Source: Pontederia crassipes
Lineage: Eukaryota > Streptophyta > Magnoliopsida > Commelinales > Pontederiaceae
DNA: 64,000 nt
Assembly (NCBI GenBank): GCA_030549335.1
Contig: CM060193.1
Span: forward strand, 62,793,646-62,857,645
Direction of reading: 5' to 3'
In this document: one piece after another, positions 36,543 to 49,167 of the stretch
Layout: the number at the start of each line of letters is the position of its first letter
How positions within the stretch are numbered: position 1 is the first letter of the stretch
Notes under the pieces: model-generated
Seen by the model: the letters and a program-made list of their open reading frames with translations, nothing else
The model's database searches: none
Told to the model about the DNA's origin: nothing
Position numbers and translations under genes: made by a program

Positions 36543-37225
36543 CCACAACCTAATTCTCCATCCAAAACTAGTAATAGGAAACCCACTCAAACTCTAATTA
36601 TATTTCCTATCGCTACGAGGAGATGTTAAATACGAGGGGACTCCGAAATTTTATATGTTCATTGGTTCAGTGAGAAAAAATAATGATTGCCGTTTTTTCT
36701 TAATTACTAAAAGATTTCAAGTAAGATATTATATTATATTATATTATATTATTTCAGGGATACAAAAATATAATTATATTATAATCTAAAATAAACAAAT
36801 AGGAAACCCACTCAAACTCCAATTATACTATTATCGCTATGAGGAGATCTTATCTTAATACGAGGGAAGTCCCAAAGCTCGTTGGTTCAGTAAAAAAGGA
36901 AAAAATAACGATTGACGTTTTCTTTTTGCAGCGATATAAAAATATAGTCCTCTTCTCTCAGGTTCAGAGGCTTTACAACGATGACCACATTAACTATTTC
37001 TATCATTAGTAATTAGATTCATAATGAAAGTATAATATAGAATATACAATATTTTATTTGGAAACTTGATAAAATTTGCTTTTAGAATTCGTTTAAATAA
37101 TAAAAATACTCATAGTGAAAGTTTAATATGTAAGACAATAATACATGTCCTTTTTTTTCTTTCCAAATTTCAGATTTGTTTAAATAAAAATGATTAATAG
37201 TAAAAGTTTAACTATAATAAATAAT
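35840..37225. repeat. Duplicated block, copy A (no gene)
   Basis: Shares with copies B, C and D the stretch CACACTATGCGATGTCCG..., GATCAATTGAACCCATAT and the GCCGCCGG...TACCGGTAAATACC segment, followed by a CT microsatellite (36487-36540). Right after CTAATTCTCCATCCA the sequence jumps to AACTAGTAATAGGAAAC, which in B and C lies on the far side of the RING-H2 gene. So the gene segment of about 930 bp is absent here. Part of the right end (AATAGGAAACCCACTCAAAC) is repeated at 36579 and 36802. Confidence 0.75.
36487..36540. repeat. (CT)n microsatellite
   Basis: Uninterrupted TC dinucleotide run. It is shared in position by duplicated blocks B (45991-46040) and C (about 51400-51426). Confidence 0.95.
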
Positions 37226-37520
37226 GGGAAAAATTCACCTGAGCGGCTAATCTCTGGATCCTTCCAGAGCAGATCTGGACGGTTGATCGGGGAATCGACG
37301 GCTGATATGAAAATGGATTAATCCGTACTAAGCAATTGTTACATTTCTCTTCCGAGACATGACTCTTCCATATCCGCTAACCAGTCGACCAATTCTTTAA
37401 GCCGTCTAACCTCCGCGACACCGAACTCCGCCTCCTCGGATGCAGCCTTACTCTAGCCGTCGCCAAAAATGATCTTGAACGACCTGAGGGTCTAGCGGTC
37501 CCCATGCAAGTTCTTCTGAT
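37226..37520. other. Short GC-richer insert, unidentified
   Basis: Homology of block A with block B stops near 37225. The following stretch with GACGGTTGATCGGGG has no recognised identity. Confidence 0.35.
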
Positions 37521-39094
37521 TGTCACGACCACAATTTAAATCAAAGTTCACATTCATTACGGACAATCAAATAAAATTATAAAAAATGCGGAAACGTAAT
37601 GTAAATTTTTTTATAACATAAGAATAAAATATCACTAAACAAATTATACAACTTATAATCATTCAGTGCAAACCAATAATCCTTAAGTTTTATATTTCAT
37701 AAAATAATTTTGCTTTCTTACAAGATTCAAAATAACACATATGCATTACATAGAGTCAAACCTCTCGACATCCTAATAGATGGACATGAGAGACACACTT
37801 CTTAATGTCTTACCACCAAGGTTGTTATAGAACCCGCCTAAGACTATCACCTTCCACGATTATCAAATAACTATATTAATCTGAAAAATATTAGAAACAA
37901 CATAGTGAGTTAAAATAGTTCAGTAAGTTGATAACTCATAATGTATGTGTTACCAACTAATCAATTCGGAAAGATATAAAAAAAGACATGCAATAATCAT
38001 AATATCAAAATAGGTATTTTCATATATTTGATAATTAGATATATGAGGTATTAATCAGAAGCATCACATTCAATATGCAAATAATATCATCTAAATCATA
38101 TTAAACATATGTATGCAAATGAAACAATCTCATATGAATGCATGATCACTAACTAGTAAGTTTGTACCCATACGAATTTTAGGGATGGCTCCCACTCTCA
38201 CGGTATATCACTTAAATTCATATGTCACTTAGCTCCATCTTATCTCATCTCATTTCTGAAGAACAGATCAAAAAGCAATATATGGCTTCCAACGGGGCTC
38301 ATACGGATTCTAGAGGCGACTCTAGGGGCTTCCAAAAATTTCGGCATGATGTATATGTAAATTTGTTCATGCGTCAAATACAACATTTATCCATAACTAT
38401 TCACTTCACAAGTAATTTATAAAATTTAATATGTACATCACTGACAGTTTATAATTATCAAATAATATGGGACTCAAGCCCAAAATTTTCGAACTATAAG
38501 AACATACAAGTTTCGCCCCAAAATTATTACACAAACAAAACATATCAAATTCCTGCCAAAATCCATTAAGGGACTCAAGCCCTTATCCAATTCTACGATA
38601 GGGACTCGTCCATATCATCTCATTCATGATAGGGACTCGCCCATATCATCTCATCCATAGACCATGAAGCCTAAACTCTCATCAATCAATTTATATTCAT
38701 AATAAATCATGGGATACAACCAAAATCACGCGGTGTCAAGATAAATAAAATCATAATAGTTAATTTTAAAATAAATTGATAAGTATCAAAAGAAAAACAT
38801 TTAGCAAGATACGTTCCTCGTGGAATCTCACACACTATCCCCTTTTGAATCAATACTCATTTCCAATCAAACATGCAGTATATGTATTCCTTTCCTGCAA
38901 ACATTAAAAGAGAAAGGGGTGATCATAGATTAAGCTCAGTGAGTTAAAATGACTACCTCAAGTATTAAAACTATTGCGAAAATCAACAACTTTATTTTCA
39001 AGAAATACTTATAATCCACTCTTCTTTAAAAAGAACGCATTCACATAATCATCATCATGCAAAATGAATGTCATGCATGCACATACATGGTGAA

Positions 39095-39139
<45 letters not shown>

Positions 39140-42100
39140 AAATCATCATCAAATATGGATATCCAATCTCCTCAATTGAGTACTCAATCACACCCCTCGT
39201 ATCCCATTGACACAGAGCTTGTTATCTTTTCTTTTTCATTTCATCCCTCGTATCACTGTATCGCCACAGGATAGTTGTTCTAATTTTACCCTTCGTGTCA
39301 CTTTATTAACACAGGGTGTTGAACCTACTCCTCGTGTCACTATATCGACACAGAGTAAACCGAACCCCAATTGACCAATCCTCCGAGGTGAAAATACTCC
39401 ACCTTATGCGGGTTATTACATGAGGTGCACATGATGCATGAATGCATATTTACATTCGATATTTATGTTGTAACTTGCAAACTTCTCAAAAATAATGTTC
39501 CAACTTGCAAATAAAATATCCTTCAACATTTTAACAAGAAGATCCAATGTGCAAGTAAAACAATTAATCTCACCAAAATATTTCAAATTCATAACAAAAC
39601 ATCACACGTCATATGATGGCACACATATGAAGCATACAAACAAGTATGATTATGCATGAAGAAAACGATCTCGAAAATTCATCCCACATCAGATGGGACA
39701 ATGTTACCACTCAGAAGAGTTAATACTTAATATCATTTGAAGTAAGTTCCCTCACCTTTGATTCTTTAAGTCTCAACTATCTTCCATCCGAATCTGTTCA
39801 AAGGGGCGAAATACCTATTACATCCATTTAAACTTTATTAGGAACATAACCTTATCATTTAAGACATTTATAACTTCTAGATATCATTTATCTTTTAGTT
39901 CATTAATCACTTCATAATAATCCTTTCCAACGACATCTTGGTACCTAGAGTTATAATTTATAATTTTCTTACCTAAATTCATAATTAAGAACTATAGTTG
40001 TCATATAAACTAATTTTCATAAATCGATTATCACTATAGATTTTTAGCATTCTTACCGATAGGAAAAAAGAAGTCGCCAACTAATAGCACCCTACTCAAA
40101 CCTCAACGGACGTCCACCTATCATATCCAATTAAGCATATAATAATTTGAATTAGACCCTATAAACAATTCTTATCAATTATAAAATTAAATCTTATAAA
40201 TAGTTTCGGCCACCAATCATCTTTACCACAATAATAAAACCACGCTATCAAAACCAATGTCGCAACCACGCTTTCAAAACCAATGTCACACCCATCGAAA
40301 TGTCGAACACAATCACCGATCGCCTTTTCCTCAATAATAAATATTCTTATTTAAAATCAGTTCACATAACTGCTAATAAATATAATATGCACATTTCCCT
40401 TTCCCTTACCATCAAACTCCGAGGGCGAATCGTCGGAAACGGAGGATGGTCGAAAATCTAATTTAACGAACCTACAAGTAATTTGTGATTAATTTTCGTA
40501 TGGACAACAACTTGATGCATTTCTCCTTGATGTGAGCACCTACCATAACGTCGTGGTGAACTCGGCCGAAACCCCTCGTCGAACTCGTCAGAAAAGTTGC
40601 CAGAAAGGTTGTCGAAAAACCCCAATCTCGACCATCTACAAGATTGGGAGCACAGACACATTTACAATCCCTTAAAATGAACCTAATTGACTTGAGGATG
40701 ATGCACAACTTACCAGGAGATAGATCGGCGGGAATCGGAGCTGGAATCGCTGCCGGCGAACTCCCTCTTCTCTCACATTCTACGCTTACTGCGTCGCGCA
40801 CAGTGGACCGATGACCTCCTACCATATGTCAAAATGTTCTTCTCATCGCGCACTTTCCAACAATACCTCACACGAACAAAACGATGGCCGGACGACGGAG
40901 AATGAGCAATCGAAAGGTGACGTCGGCTGGGCTCATGCGCGCGGCACTATAGCTGGCCATCGGGTGAAAGGGATGAGATGAGTTTTCTCTCTCCTCTTTT
41001 CCACGTATTTATATAATTTTTTTCCTGCCAAAAGACCAAACTGCCTCCTTCTTTTAAAGTATTTACACATTTTTTTTATACTGCGCACGACACAACTCCA
41101 TCTTATTTCATCTCATTTCTGGAGAATAGAATGATGCATTGGACTCTAGAGGTGGCTCCCATTGTAATCAGCGATGTAGCACTTAGCTCCATCCATCATA
41201 CATGCACATGCAGTCAGATGCATGATTCATCATATAGCAATTGCATCTCAATTATCAAAAGATGAATCATATCAAATATAATTTTCAATGGAATAAGATT
41301 GCACTTCTTGTAATTCAATCATATCATATCACATATGCTTTTCAAATGTGCAATCATACAATCATCCAGATATATTTTTCATAATTGCATTAGCGAAATC
41401 AATTCATAACATATCCGGAATATATTCAATACATATAATAATCAATGTCCCACCAACTTCAATAAAAGTAAATACAGAGAGTAGAAGAAATCAACTTACC
41501 TGACATAAGCGATCGCACAAAGTGTTTCCTCATTTCTTTTTTTTATCATTCATTTAACCCTATAACAATAATATAAATCCATATTACTATTACAACCATG
41601 CCAACATAGAGATTTTGTATCAATTAGCACACAACTCCTATTATGATAATTCCATTTGTTTCTAAAAGTAGACGTCATAGGGTTTTCCAGATATAATTCT
41701 TAGAATTTGTATCATTTTGGACTGATCACAATAAATTTGACAAGTACTAGTATAATTAGCCTTAAATTTTATTCTGACAAACTGAGTGAGGTTTGGTAAA
41801 ACACTTATAACTTTCACCACATATGATTTTCTAGTGATTCCAACTCTAACTGAAACCTAACATCCGTGTATTCCTTATCCTAAATTATCAAATAATTATG
41901 ACATATTGAATTTAATACATAATTTATAAAATCGAATTTCAATCTCAACGGACAGAATGGTAGCTTCATAAAGATGGACACAAGTTATGACCTAATTCCA
42001 ACTCTCAAAGAAACTAAACTCATTAATGGATGAACATGCTTAATTTCATAATTTAATTTTAGTTATACATTTTATTGTATAATTTATAGTCCAGTCTATT

Positions 42101-42740
42101 AATTATGTCCATGCAGCAAGACATGTGCTTATTACCTTATACATAACCTTTCAAATACATACAACTATGAGATAATTTTATCTTCAGTGAAAGCTAGATT
42201 TATAGGGAATGTGATAAGATTTTCTATAATATTTGAATCGCAATACTAATTTATTGGTTAGCTAAACATTCCGCTCGTAGGATTTAGGATAAAAAATGTG
42301 TTCATCATCCAATTAATCTAATTTTCCTATTGGTCGATGAAGAAATCAAGTCTTTTAATCTAAACAGCAGAAATTTAAATGGTAAGAAGATTAAGGAAAG
42401 ACATCAAATGGATCCATCACCTACATACCTTGTCAATTTCTCATCACTTTTTTTTCTTTCAATTCTTTCCTTGTTCGGTTCGGCCAGCCTCATAGTGAAA
42501 CTTTCTTTTTTTTTTATCTTTTTTTCCTCTCTTTTTATTTATTTTTCTTCTTCTGTCCGACCACAAAGGAAAGAAGCGAAACCTTCTTTTTTTTTCACCC
42601 CTTCACCCATGACTGGTAAGTTGGTAAGGTTATGCATTTCTCTCTATTGTTTGACAAATCATGGTGATGTGGCAACACAACATTCAATTCAAATTAGTGT
42701 GAGGTCAACTGTCATTCCACTATGTCAACATTCTACTTAA
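37521..42740 (-). mobile_element. Probable non-coding LTR-type sequence, minus orientation
   Basis: A sharp start TGTCACGACC at 37521 followed by AAATGCGGAAACGTAATG reads, on the minus strand, as the end of a plant Gypsy LTR (...GGTCGTGACA). On the minus strand a TATATAAATACGTGG box lies near 41010, followed by a transcript-like GC-richer stretch (40700-40990). Phrases such as CTCGTGTCACTATATCGACA recur four times at 39190-39360, and CATCTTATCTCATCTCATTT occurs near 38235 and, varied, near 41100. No protein domain is visible. The right boundary is not fixed, so one long solo LTR, or two overlapping old ones, are both possible. Confidence 0.4.
39098..39135. repeat. (TA)n microsatellite
   Basis: Uninterrupted TA dinucleotide run within the LTR-like region. 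Confidence 0.9.
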
Positions 42741-42779
42741 CATCGATAGGGGGCGATAGCTTCTCAATAACCTCTATTT

Positions 42780-45070
42780 TTGCGGGAACAACTTCAATTC
42801 CTCTCTGAGAGATTACATGTTCCGAGATGACTCCTTGTTGTACCATAAAATGACATTTCTGCCAATTTAAAGTCAAATTGACTTATTCACATCTCTCCAA
42901 TACTTTAGACAAATTCATCAGACAATAATCAAATGAGGATTCATGGACAGAAAAGTCATTCATGAATACCTCCATAATGTTTTCCACAAAGTCACACAAT
43001 ATGGATATCATGCACCTTTGGAAAGTTATAGGAGCATTGCAAATGCCAAATGACATACTCTGTAAACAAATGTGCCATATGGGCAAGTAAAAGTGGTCTT
43101 AATTTTCTTGATCGTCGCAGTGTATGGGATTTGGAGAAAATCGGAGAAACCATCCAAGTAGCAGAACTAAGAATGCTTTGCTAGTCGCTTAAGCATCTGA
43201 TCTATGAAGGGCAAGGGGAAGTGATTGATCTTTCCTAGTTGCTTTGTTGAGTTTTCTAAAGTCAACACACATGCGCCAACCAAGGGTGGTGCGCTTAGCT
43301 ACATTTTCTCTCTTCTCATTTTCAACTACAGTCATACCTCCATTCTTTGGAATGACCTAGATTGGGCTCACCCATTTCCTGTCAGAAATAACATAGATTA
43401 ATTCTGCATTAAGTAGTTTCATAACCTCTTTCTTTACTACTTCTTGGAGGATGGTGTTCAATCTTCTCTGGAATTCTCTAATGGGTTTAGCATCATTTTC
43501 TAAGGGAATTATATGCATGCACAAAGGACTAAAGCCTTTTATATCTTCCATTGTGTAAACTATAGCCTTCCTGTATTTTCGAAAGATGTTTAACAATGAT
43601 TGTCCTTAGTAAGAGTAGATCTAATGATAATAGGGTACATGGAATCTGGTCCAAGGAACTCATACCTGAGGGTAGAGGAAAGTGGTTTCAACTCTACCTA
43701 TGGCGTATTCGATGGATGAAGCTCCGATCCAATCATTAGGTCTGTCTTCAAGTTCGTTGTTGGGGGAAGGCGGGTGTATGGCATCATCTTGAGCTTTAGG
43801 GCCACTACTTTCCTCAACACTTGAAGGTTTCCTGAGTATTGTCAACAACTCTTTCCACTCTTTCAAAGTGGTGGCGACTATCTCCTCTTCTTCGATCAGA
43901 CAATTCCTCAACGGGTCATCGATCAGCATGAGGTTCAGTACTCCCTTCAACATCGAGTCCACTATATCTTCAACTTCATTCACGTCGGACAGACTTGAGT
44001 GCTTCATGGCTCGAGTAAGATTGAATTCAATGGTCTCATCTCCGAGCTGGAAAGATAATTTCTCGTTCCTGACGTTAATTATAGCTCTAGCGTTGTGAGG
44101 AATGGCCTTCCTAGCATAAGGGGAGTGTTTGTGTCTTCCTCCATATCTAATACAACAAAGTCAATAGGGATGAAGAACTTTCCCACTCTGATTATGATAT
44201 CTTCAATGATTCCTTGAGGATGTTTTATTGATCAGTCCACAAGTTGGAGGATCATATTAGTTGGCTTCATCTCTGCAGTCCCCAATTGTTGACATATCGA
44301 TAAAGGTATAAGACTCACACTAGCTCCCATATCGCATAAATCTCTGTTCACTTTCGAATTTCCTATTTCACAAGGGATGCAGAATCTTCCAGGGTCTTTT
44401 AATTTTGGTGAGAGTTTGTTAAGAATGGTTGCACTGACTTCTACCGTCAGAGCTACTGTTTCTTGAGCATAATTTTTTTTTCCTTGATAGGATTTCCTTT
44501 AAGAATCGAGCATACATTGGCATCTGTTGAATAGCTTCCATTAAAGGGATGTTGATTTGCAGCTTCTTCAGGACCTCCATAAACTTCAGGAATTGTTGGT
44601 CGGTTTGACTACTTACTAGCCTTTGCGGGAATGTCAAATATCTGGGGTCGATTGAATTTCCTTCCTTATCCTTCTGCTTCTAAATTGGAACTTCAGGGAT
44701 GTTAACAACGGTTCTAGTTCCTTTCCTATCTTTTTGCACTGGAAATTGGTTCCATCGCCTCTTCTGGTTGTTCAACTTATGTGGACGACTCTGGAACCTT
44801 CCTTTCTGACAGTTGAGTTCCACTCCGCAATACTACGACTTGGCATTGTTCTCGAGGGTTCTGCTGAGGTTGTCCTGGGAATCTGCTCGGTGGTCGGGAA
44901 GTAGAAGTGGTCTGTTGGTCAATTTGACTTTCGAGAATCTTGTTGTGAACGACCATGCCTTCTACTTTTTCGAACAGCTTTGACATTATCATTCTGAGTT
45001 TCATGTTGCTTAAGCATATTTTGCATCATCCTTTTTAGCACATCCATTCTTGATTGTTCACGTGAAGCTT
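42780..45070 (-). mobile_element. Gypsy element fragment, Athila type, degraded
   Basis: Minus-strand pieces resemble Athila proteins in the expected order: a gag C-terminal part (about 45.0-44.4 kb, with FPQRLVSSQTDQQFLKF and VVLRSGTQLSERK), a protease-side linker (44.0-43.7 kb), and the start of reverse transcriptase (43.6-42.9 kb, with YVISDRKWVSP and SFGICNAPITFQRCM). No LTRs, integrase or primer site were found, so this is a partial fossil with many breaks (of the order of eight or more). It abuts duplicated block B at about 45.08 kb. Confidence 0.8.
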
Positions 45071-45988
45071 CTTCAGTTTTCATTTTAATTCCAATCTAGC
45101 TCACTCAAATTAATCCTTTAACTCTTTCTTTCAATCTATAACCCAAACAAACTATACTTTTATCTTATCAATTTGTTTCTTATTTTTTCTCTAATTTTAA
45201 TAATTAATTAATACAATAATATTTTCTCATTTAATATTTTGTATGAAAATAATAATTAATATTATTTTGTCGTTTATCTACTAAACCTCTCTTTCCATCT
45301 CAATTTAAATTGACATTTCTAATTCTAATTTTAATTCTAATTCTTATTATTAATAGGATTAAACTTTTCTCCTTTTTCTTTTTCTAATCTAATGATACTT
45401 TTGATCCTTCTCAGATTCTCCTCTTTACTTATTTAATTCATTAAAATTCTCGGGGGCGTCACACTATGCGACATCCGGTCCAAGTAACACCGCCATTAAC
45501 AGAGTTACATTACTTATATATGATCAATTGAACCCATATATATTATTGTGGTATTAATATCTTTCATGAAAAATATTTCCAAAGTTGAAAAAAGTTAAAA
45601 TTGTAGAAGAACGAAGGGTACGATGAGCCATGACTTTCAAGGAAAAATTGAGAGAACGTGAGTTTTGAAATATAAAAGATAAACACGATATCGGAGAAAC
45701 TTATTTAAATTTTTTATTAAAAAACTATATAAATTATTTGGCATACCTAAAGTAGTACTGAGGGAAATTTATTTGGGATTGTTAAAATTAATTTCTTAAT
45801 AATAATAAAAGTAATGCATGAATACTTAGTTAAATTATTACGATATTCCTGGTATAATGTTTATTAGCTCCTCCATATATATGCATGCCTCCTGCTCTCC
45901 AGCCAACACGTATGGAGCTCCTTCTCTCTTCTCCTTCACAGCCGCCGGCGATGTGGCTACCGGTAAATACCATCAGATCTCGCAGTTA

Positions 45989-45990
<2 letters not shown>

Positions 45991-46040
<50 letters not shown>
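45991..46040. repeat. (CT)n microsatellite
   Basis: CT run in block B at the position equivalent to 36487 in block A. Confidence 0.95.
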
Positions 46041-46045
<5 letters not shown>

Positions 46046-46328
46046 ACTCACACACACACACAACCTAATTCTCCATCCAATTATATTAAAACATCTATCT
46101 ATAGATATTAAAAGAGACAAAACTATGGATCATGGCTTAAAATCATGAAAAGCATCAATTTTGCTATACAAGATTGTCCAAACTAATACGTAATAACATC
46201 AATTATCAGAAAAGTAAAAACTGTTTGTCTCCTATCAAAACTAAAAGAAAAACAAAACTTATGAAGAATGTCGGTCGACCAGCTCAAAAAGAAAAAGTAA
46301 ACCTAAAGTTTGCGAATATTAAACATGA

Positions 46329-46829
46329 TCAGCAGTGAACACGGCTTCTGCACACAGGGCAGGTGGAGTGGGAGCGCAGCCACAGATCGACGCAGACGGC
46401 GTGAAAACAATGGAAGCACGGCGGCAGCAGCCGCGCCTTCTCGCCGCCCTTCATCTCCATGAGGCAAATGGGGCACGCTTCCTGCTGCTTCGTCTTCCCG
46501 TTGATGCAGAAGGTGGGCATCCGTGCGAGCACCCTGCTATCGATCCCTTTGTCACGAACGCCGCCGCGCGACGTCGGCCTCGACGTCGTGGTCCCACGGC
46601 CGCGACTACTGCTGCCGCGATCGGTGCTGGTCCCACGGCCGCGACTGCTGCTGCCGCCATCGGTCGTGGTCCAACGGCCGCGACTGCTGCTGCCGCCATC
46701 GGTGCTGCTGGGTGACGACGCGATCGAATAGAACATAGGGCGAACTAATGTCCATATCCACCACATCAAAATGTAGAATAAACCTAGAACGATGAAACAG
46801 ACGCCGTACGGATCCATCGCAGCATGCAA
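46329..46829 (-). CDS. ATL-type RING-H2 E3 ubiquitin ligase with three GSSSRGRGT repeats
   Basis: Single-exon frame of 166 residues. A membrane segment lies at about 9-29 (CFIVLGLFYILMWWIWTLV). Residues 44-86 are a low-complexity Gly/Ser/Arg/Thr region of three 13-residue units. A GID motif at 95-97 sits at the place of the ATL GLD motif. The RING-H2 finger is complete: Cys119, Cys122, Cys138, His140, His143, Cys146, Cys157, Cys160. The family role is membrane-anchored ubiquitin ligation; no target can be read from the sequence. It lies in duplicated block B and is a close paralogue of the gene at 51709. Met5 is an alternative start. The frame is intact and a TATA box stands about 100 bases upstream. 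Confidence 0.82.
   Translation of the reverse strand: MHAAMDPYGVCFIVLGLFYILMWWIWTLVRPMFYSIASSPSSTDGGSSSRGRWTTTDGGSSSRGRGTSTDRGSSSRGRGTTTSRPTSRGGVRDKGIDSRVLARMPTFCINGKTKQQEACPICLMEMKGGEKARLLPPCFHCFHAVCVDLWLRSHSTCPVCRSRVHC
46575..46700 (-). repeat. In-frame 39-bp minisatellite, three units
   Basis: Unit encodes GSSSRGRGTSTDR. The 39-bp length is a multiple of three, so unit changes keep the frame, and the shadow frames on both strands also stay open. Confidence 0.85.
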
Positions 46830-46927
46830 AGCGTTCGGACGACGTACGCAAAGTTAATATGATGTGGTGGGTTTTTGTTCTTCGTCTATAGAAAGTTAAG
46901 TGCAGTGTTGAGTACCGTACTACGTAT

Positions 46928-46935
46928 TATATATA
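46928..46935 (-). promoter_or_regulatory. TATA box of RING-H2 gene B
   Basis: The minus strand reads CCTCTATATATAATACG, with TATATATA about 100 bases before the start codon. The same promoter stretch is conserved in block C. Confidence 0.6.
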
Positions 46936-48316
46936 GAGGGGCGGTATATGAATTAATGCATGCATGTACACAATCCGAATCAAATTGTACGAACACAGTG
47001 AACCTAAAACAAACTAGTAATAGGAAATCTACCGCTACGAGGAAATCTTAATACGAGGGGTGCTCCGAAAGCTAGTGAGAAAAAAAATAATAATTGACGA
47101 TTTTTTTAATTACTAAAAGATTTCAAGATATTATATTATATTATATTATTACAGGCATATAAAAATATAATCCTCTTCTCTCCGTTCAGAGGTTTGACAG
47201 TGATCACCGCAATTAGTTATTGCGATCATTAATTTTGTAAATTTTAGTAATTTGATTCACGTAACGAAATTATAATATAGAATATAATAAAAAAATTACA
47301 CGAGGACTTTTGGAAATTTAATAAATCTTACTTCTTTTACCTTGGAATTCTTTCAAATAATAAAAGGAGGACTCGATATGAAAGTTCAATATATAAGACA
47401 ATAATAATTCATGCACAAATAATAAATTATATTAAATTAAATATAAAAAGGTAGAATTAACTTGAGTAAACAGGAGTTTATGTAGAATTGGATCAAGAAA
47501 TTTTCTAATCAATATTTTCCAAATGACATTCTCATAATTTTCAATTTTTTTTCTTTTGTCTTTTTCCAAATTTCAGGTTTTTTAAAGAAAAAATATTAAT
47601 AGTAAAAGTTCTATTAGAATAAACAATATTTTAATTGAGTAAAATAGGAATATGGTAGGAATAAATCACGAAAAAAAATAAGAAATGTATAGGAATTAAA
47701 TTTGCTTAATTATATAAAGTCAACTTATTCTGAGTAGGAATTTTAAAATTTTATCATTTATATTTTATAATATTATATTCCTTAAATTATAAAATATTAG
47801 GAATAAAATTTTGTTACATAACACTACAAGAAAAAGGCTGATCAAAACCGTCTGTAATCAGCCCAAAAATAATTTGTAATGAGAATACAGACGGATTTAT
47901 CGACGGAACCGATCCGTCGAAAAAATTATCGTCGCAAATCAAGTTTCGATGGTCAAAATCGTAGAAAATTTCGACGGTCGTCGCACTCCGCCGAAACTTT
48001 TGACAGACACAAACCGTCGAAACTTTTGACGGTCATCGCAATCGTCGAACATTCGACGGTCGCAACCGTCGCAAAGATGTTTTAAAATATAAAAAATTAG
48101 CCGACCGCCCCGACCACATCTGGTCGCGAGGTGGCCGATCCGGCCGCCCGTGGCAAGATCCGATCGCCAGCGGCCAGGCAGCCAGATCGGCCGCCTGGCG
48201 GCCACATTTTGGGGAGAGAGAGAGAGGCACGAGGGTCGCCGGCTGGGAGGTCGTCCGGGAGGGAAAGGTCGTCGAGGGAGAGAGAGGAGAGAGGGAGAGA
48301 GAAGTAGATTGGGAAG

Positions 48317-48317
<1 letters not shown>

Positions 48318-48366
<49 letters not shown>
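48318..48366. repeat. (TA)n(TG)n microsatellite
   Basis: TA run followed by a TG run. It lies at the point where the relative at 30452 carries its nested insertion. Confidence 0.9.
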
Positions 48367-48679
48367 GAATGAGAAATCGGGAAAACGAAAAAAAGCGGGA
48401 TAGTGAAATTTTAATTACCGACGGCCCTGACCGTCAAAAAAGCAAATATTAATTATTTTTAAAGTTACCAATGATTGTGACCGTTGCAAATTATTTAATT
48501 ATAAAAATAAAATACTATATTTAGTTATATATAATATTTATTTTATATTTTACCGATGATTCGAACTGTCGCTAATTATTACCGACGGTCGTAACCGTCG
48601 AAAATTGCGACGGTTAGGACTGTCGCTAATTATATTAATAAAATACTCCTCATATTATGTTATTATATATTTACCGACG

Positions 48680-49060
48680 ATTAAGACCGTCGAAAATTGC
48701 TACAGATGGATATTCGTAGGAAATATCGACGTTCCTAATCGTCGAAAAATAAAATAATAATATAATAATTACATAATTTAATACTTTCATTTCTGACGGT
48801 TTTAATCGTTGGAAAATCCGTCGAAAATTGTGACGGATGGATACCCGTCGGAAATATCGACGTTCCTAATCGTCGAAAAATAAAATAATAATATAACAAA
48901 TTACATAATTTAATATTTTTATTTCCGACGGTTGTACCGTCGAAAATTGCGACGGATGGATATCCGTCGAAAATATCGACATTCATAATCATAAAAAAAA
49001 TAAAATAATAATATAACAAATTACATAATTTAATATTTTCATTTCCGACGGTTGTAACTG
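48680..49060. repeat. Tandem repeat of ~120-131 bp in CACTA right arm
   Basis: The phrase AAAATAATAATATAA recurs at about 48751, 48882 and 49002, each time followed by TTTC-ACGGTT and GGATGGATA-CCGTCG blocks. This gives about three units that multiply the CGACGG-type words near the right end. Confidence 0.75.
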
Positions 49061-49167
49061 TCGAAAAATCTGTCGGAAATATTTCCGTTGCAAAATCCGT
49101 CGCAAATTGTAATGGATTTCTATCCGTCGAAAATTGCCCGTCGGAAAATGGCAATTTTCTTGTAGTG

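Larger units (their letters stand above)
45085..47640. repeat. Duplicated block, copy B (carries RING-H2 gene)
   Basis: Matches A at both sides (45411-45540 and 47013-47640) and C through most of its length. An inner segment of about 290 bp (about 45540-45830) is the reverse complement of A's 36021-36345. For example, B reads ATTTCTTAATAATAATAAAA where A reads the complement. The RING-H2 gene and its flanks occupy 46080-47010. Confidence 0.75.
47822..49167. mobile_element. CACTA element with CGACGGT words, 3-bp duplication TAA
   Basis: Left terminus CACTACAAGAAAAAGG at 47822, right terminus TTTTCTTGTAGTG ending at 49167. TAA flanks it exactly (47819-47821 and 49168-49170). Same family and orientation as 30452-32728, but without the nested insertion: 1,346 bp. 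It has the same GC-rich GGCCGATCCGG centre (48100-48210), GA-rich stretch and TA/TG microsatellite (48318-48366). It is non-autonomous. Confidence 0.93.

Noticed and set aside
40458-40825. Minus-strand frame of 117 codons with Pro/Ala-rich start
   Set aside because: Lies in the GC-richer leader-like part of the LTR-type tract; no domain and no supporting exon structure.
42330-42740. Plus-strand frame of 136 codons with long Phe/Ser runs
   Set aside because: Made by T-rich low-complexity sequence; lies in an LTR-like tract and has no family resemblance.
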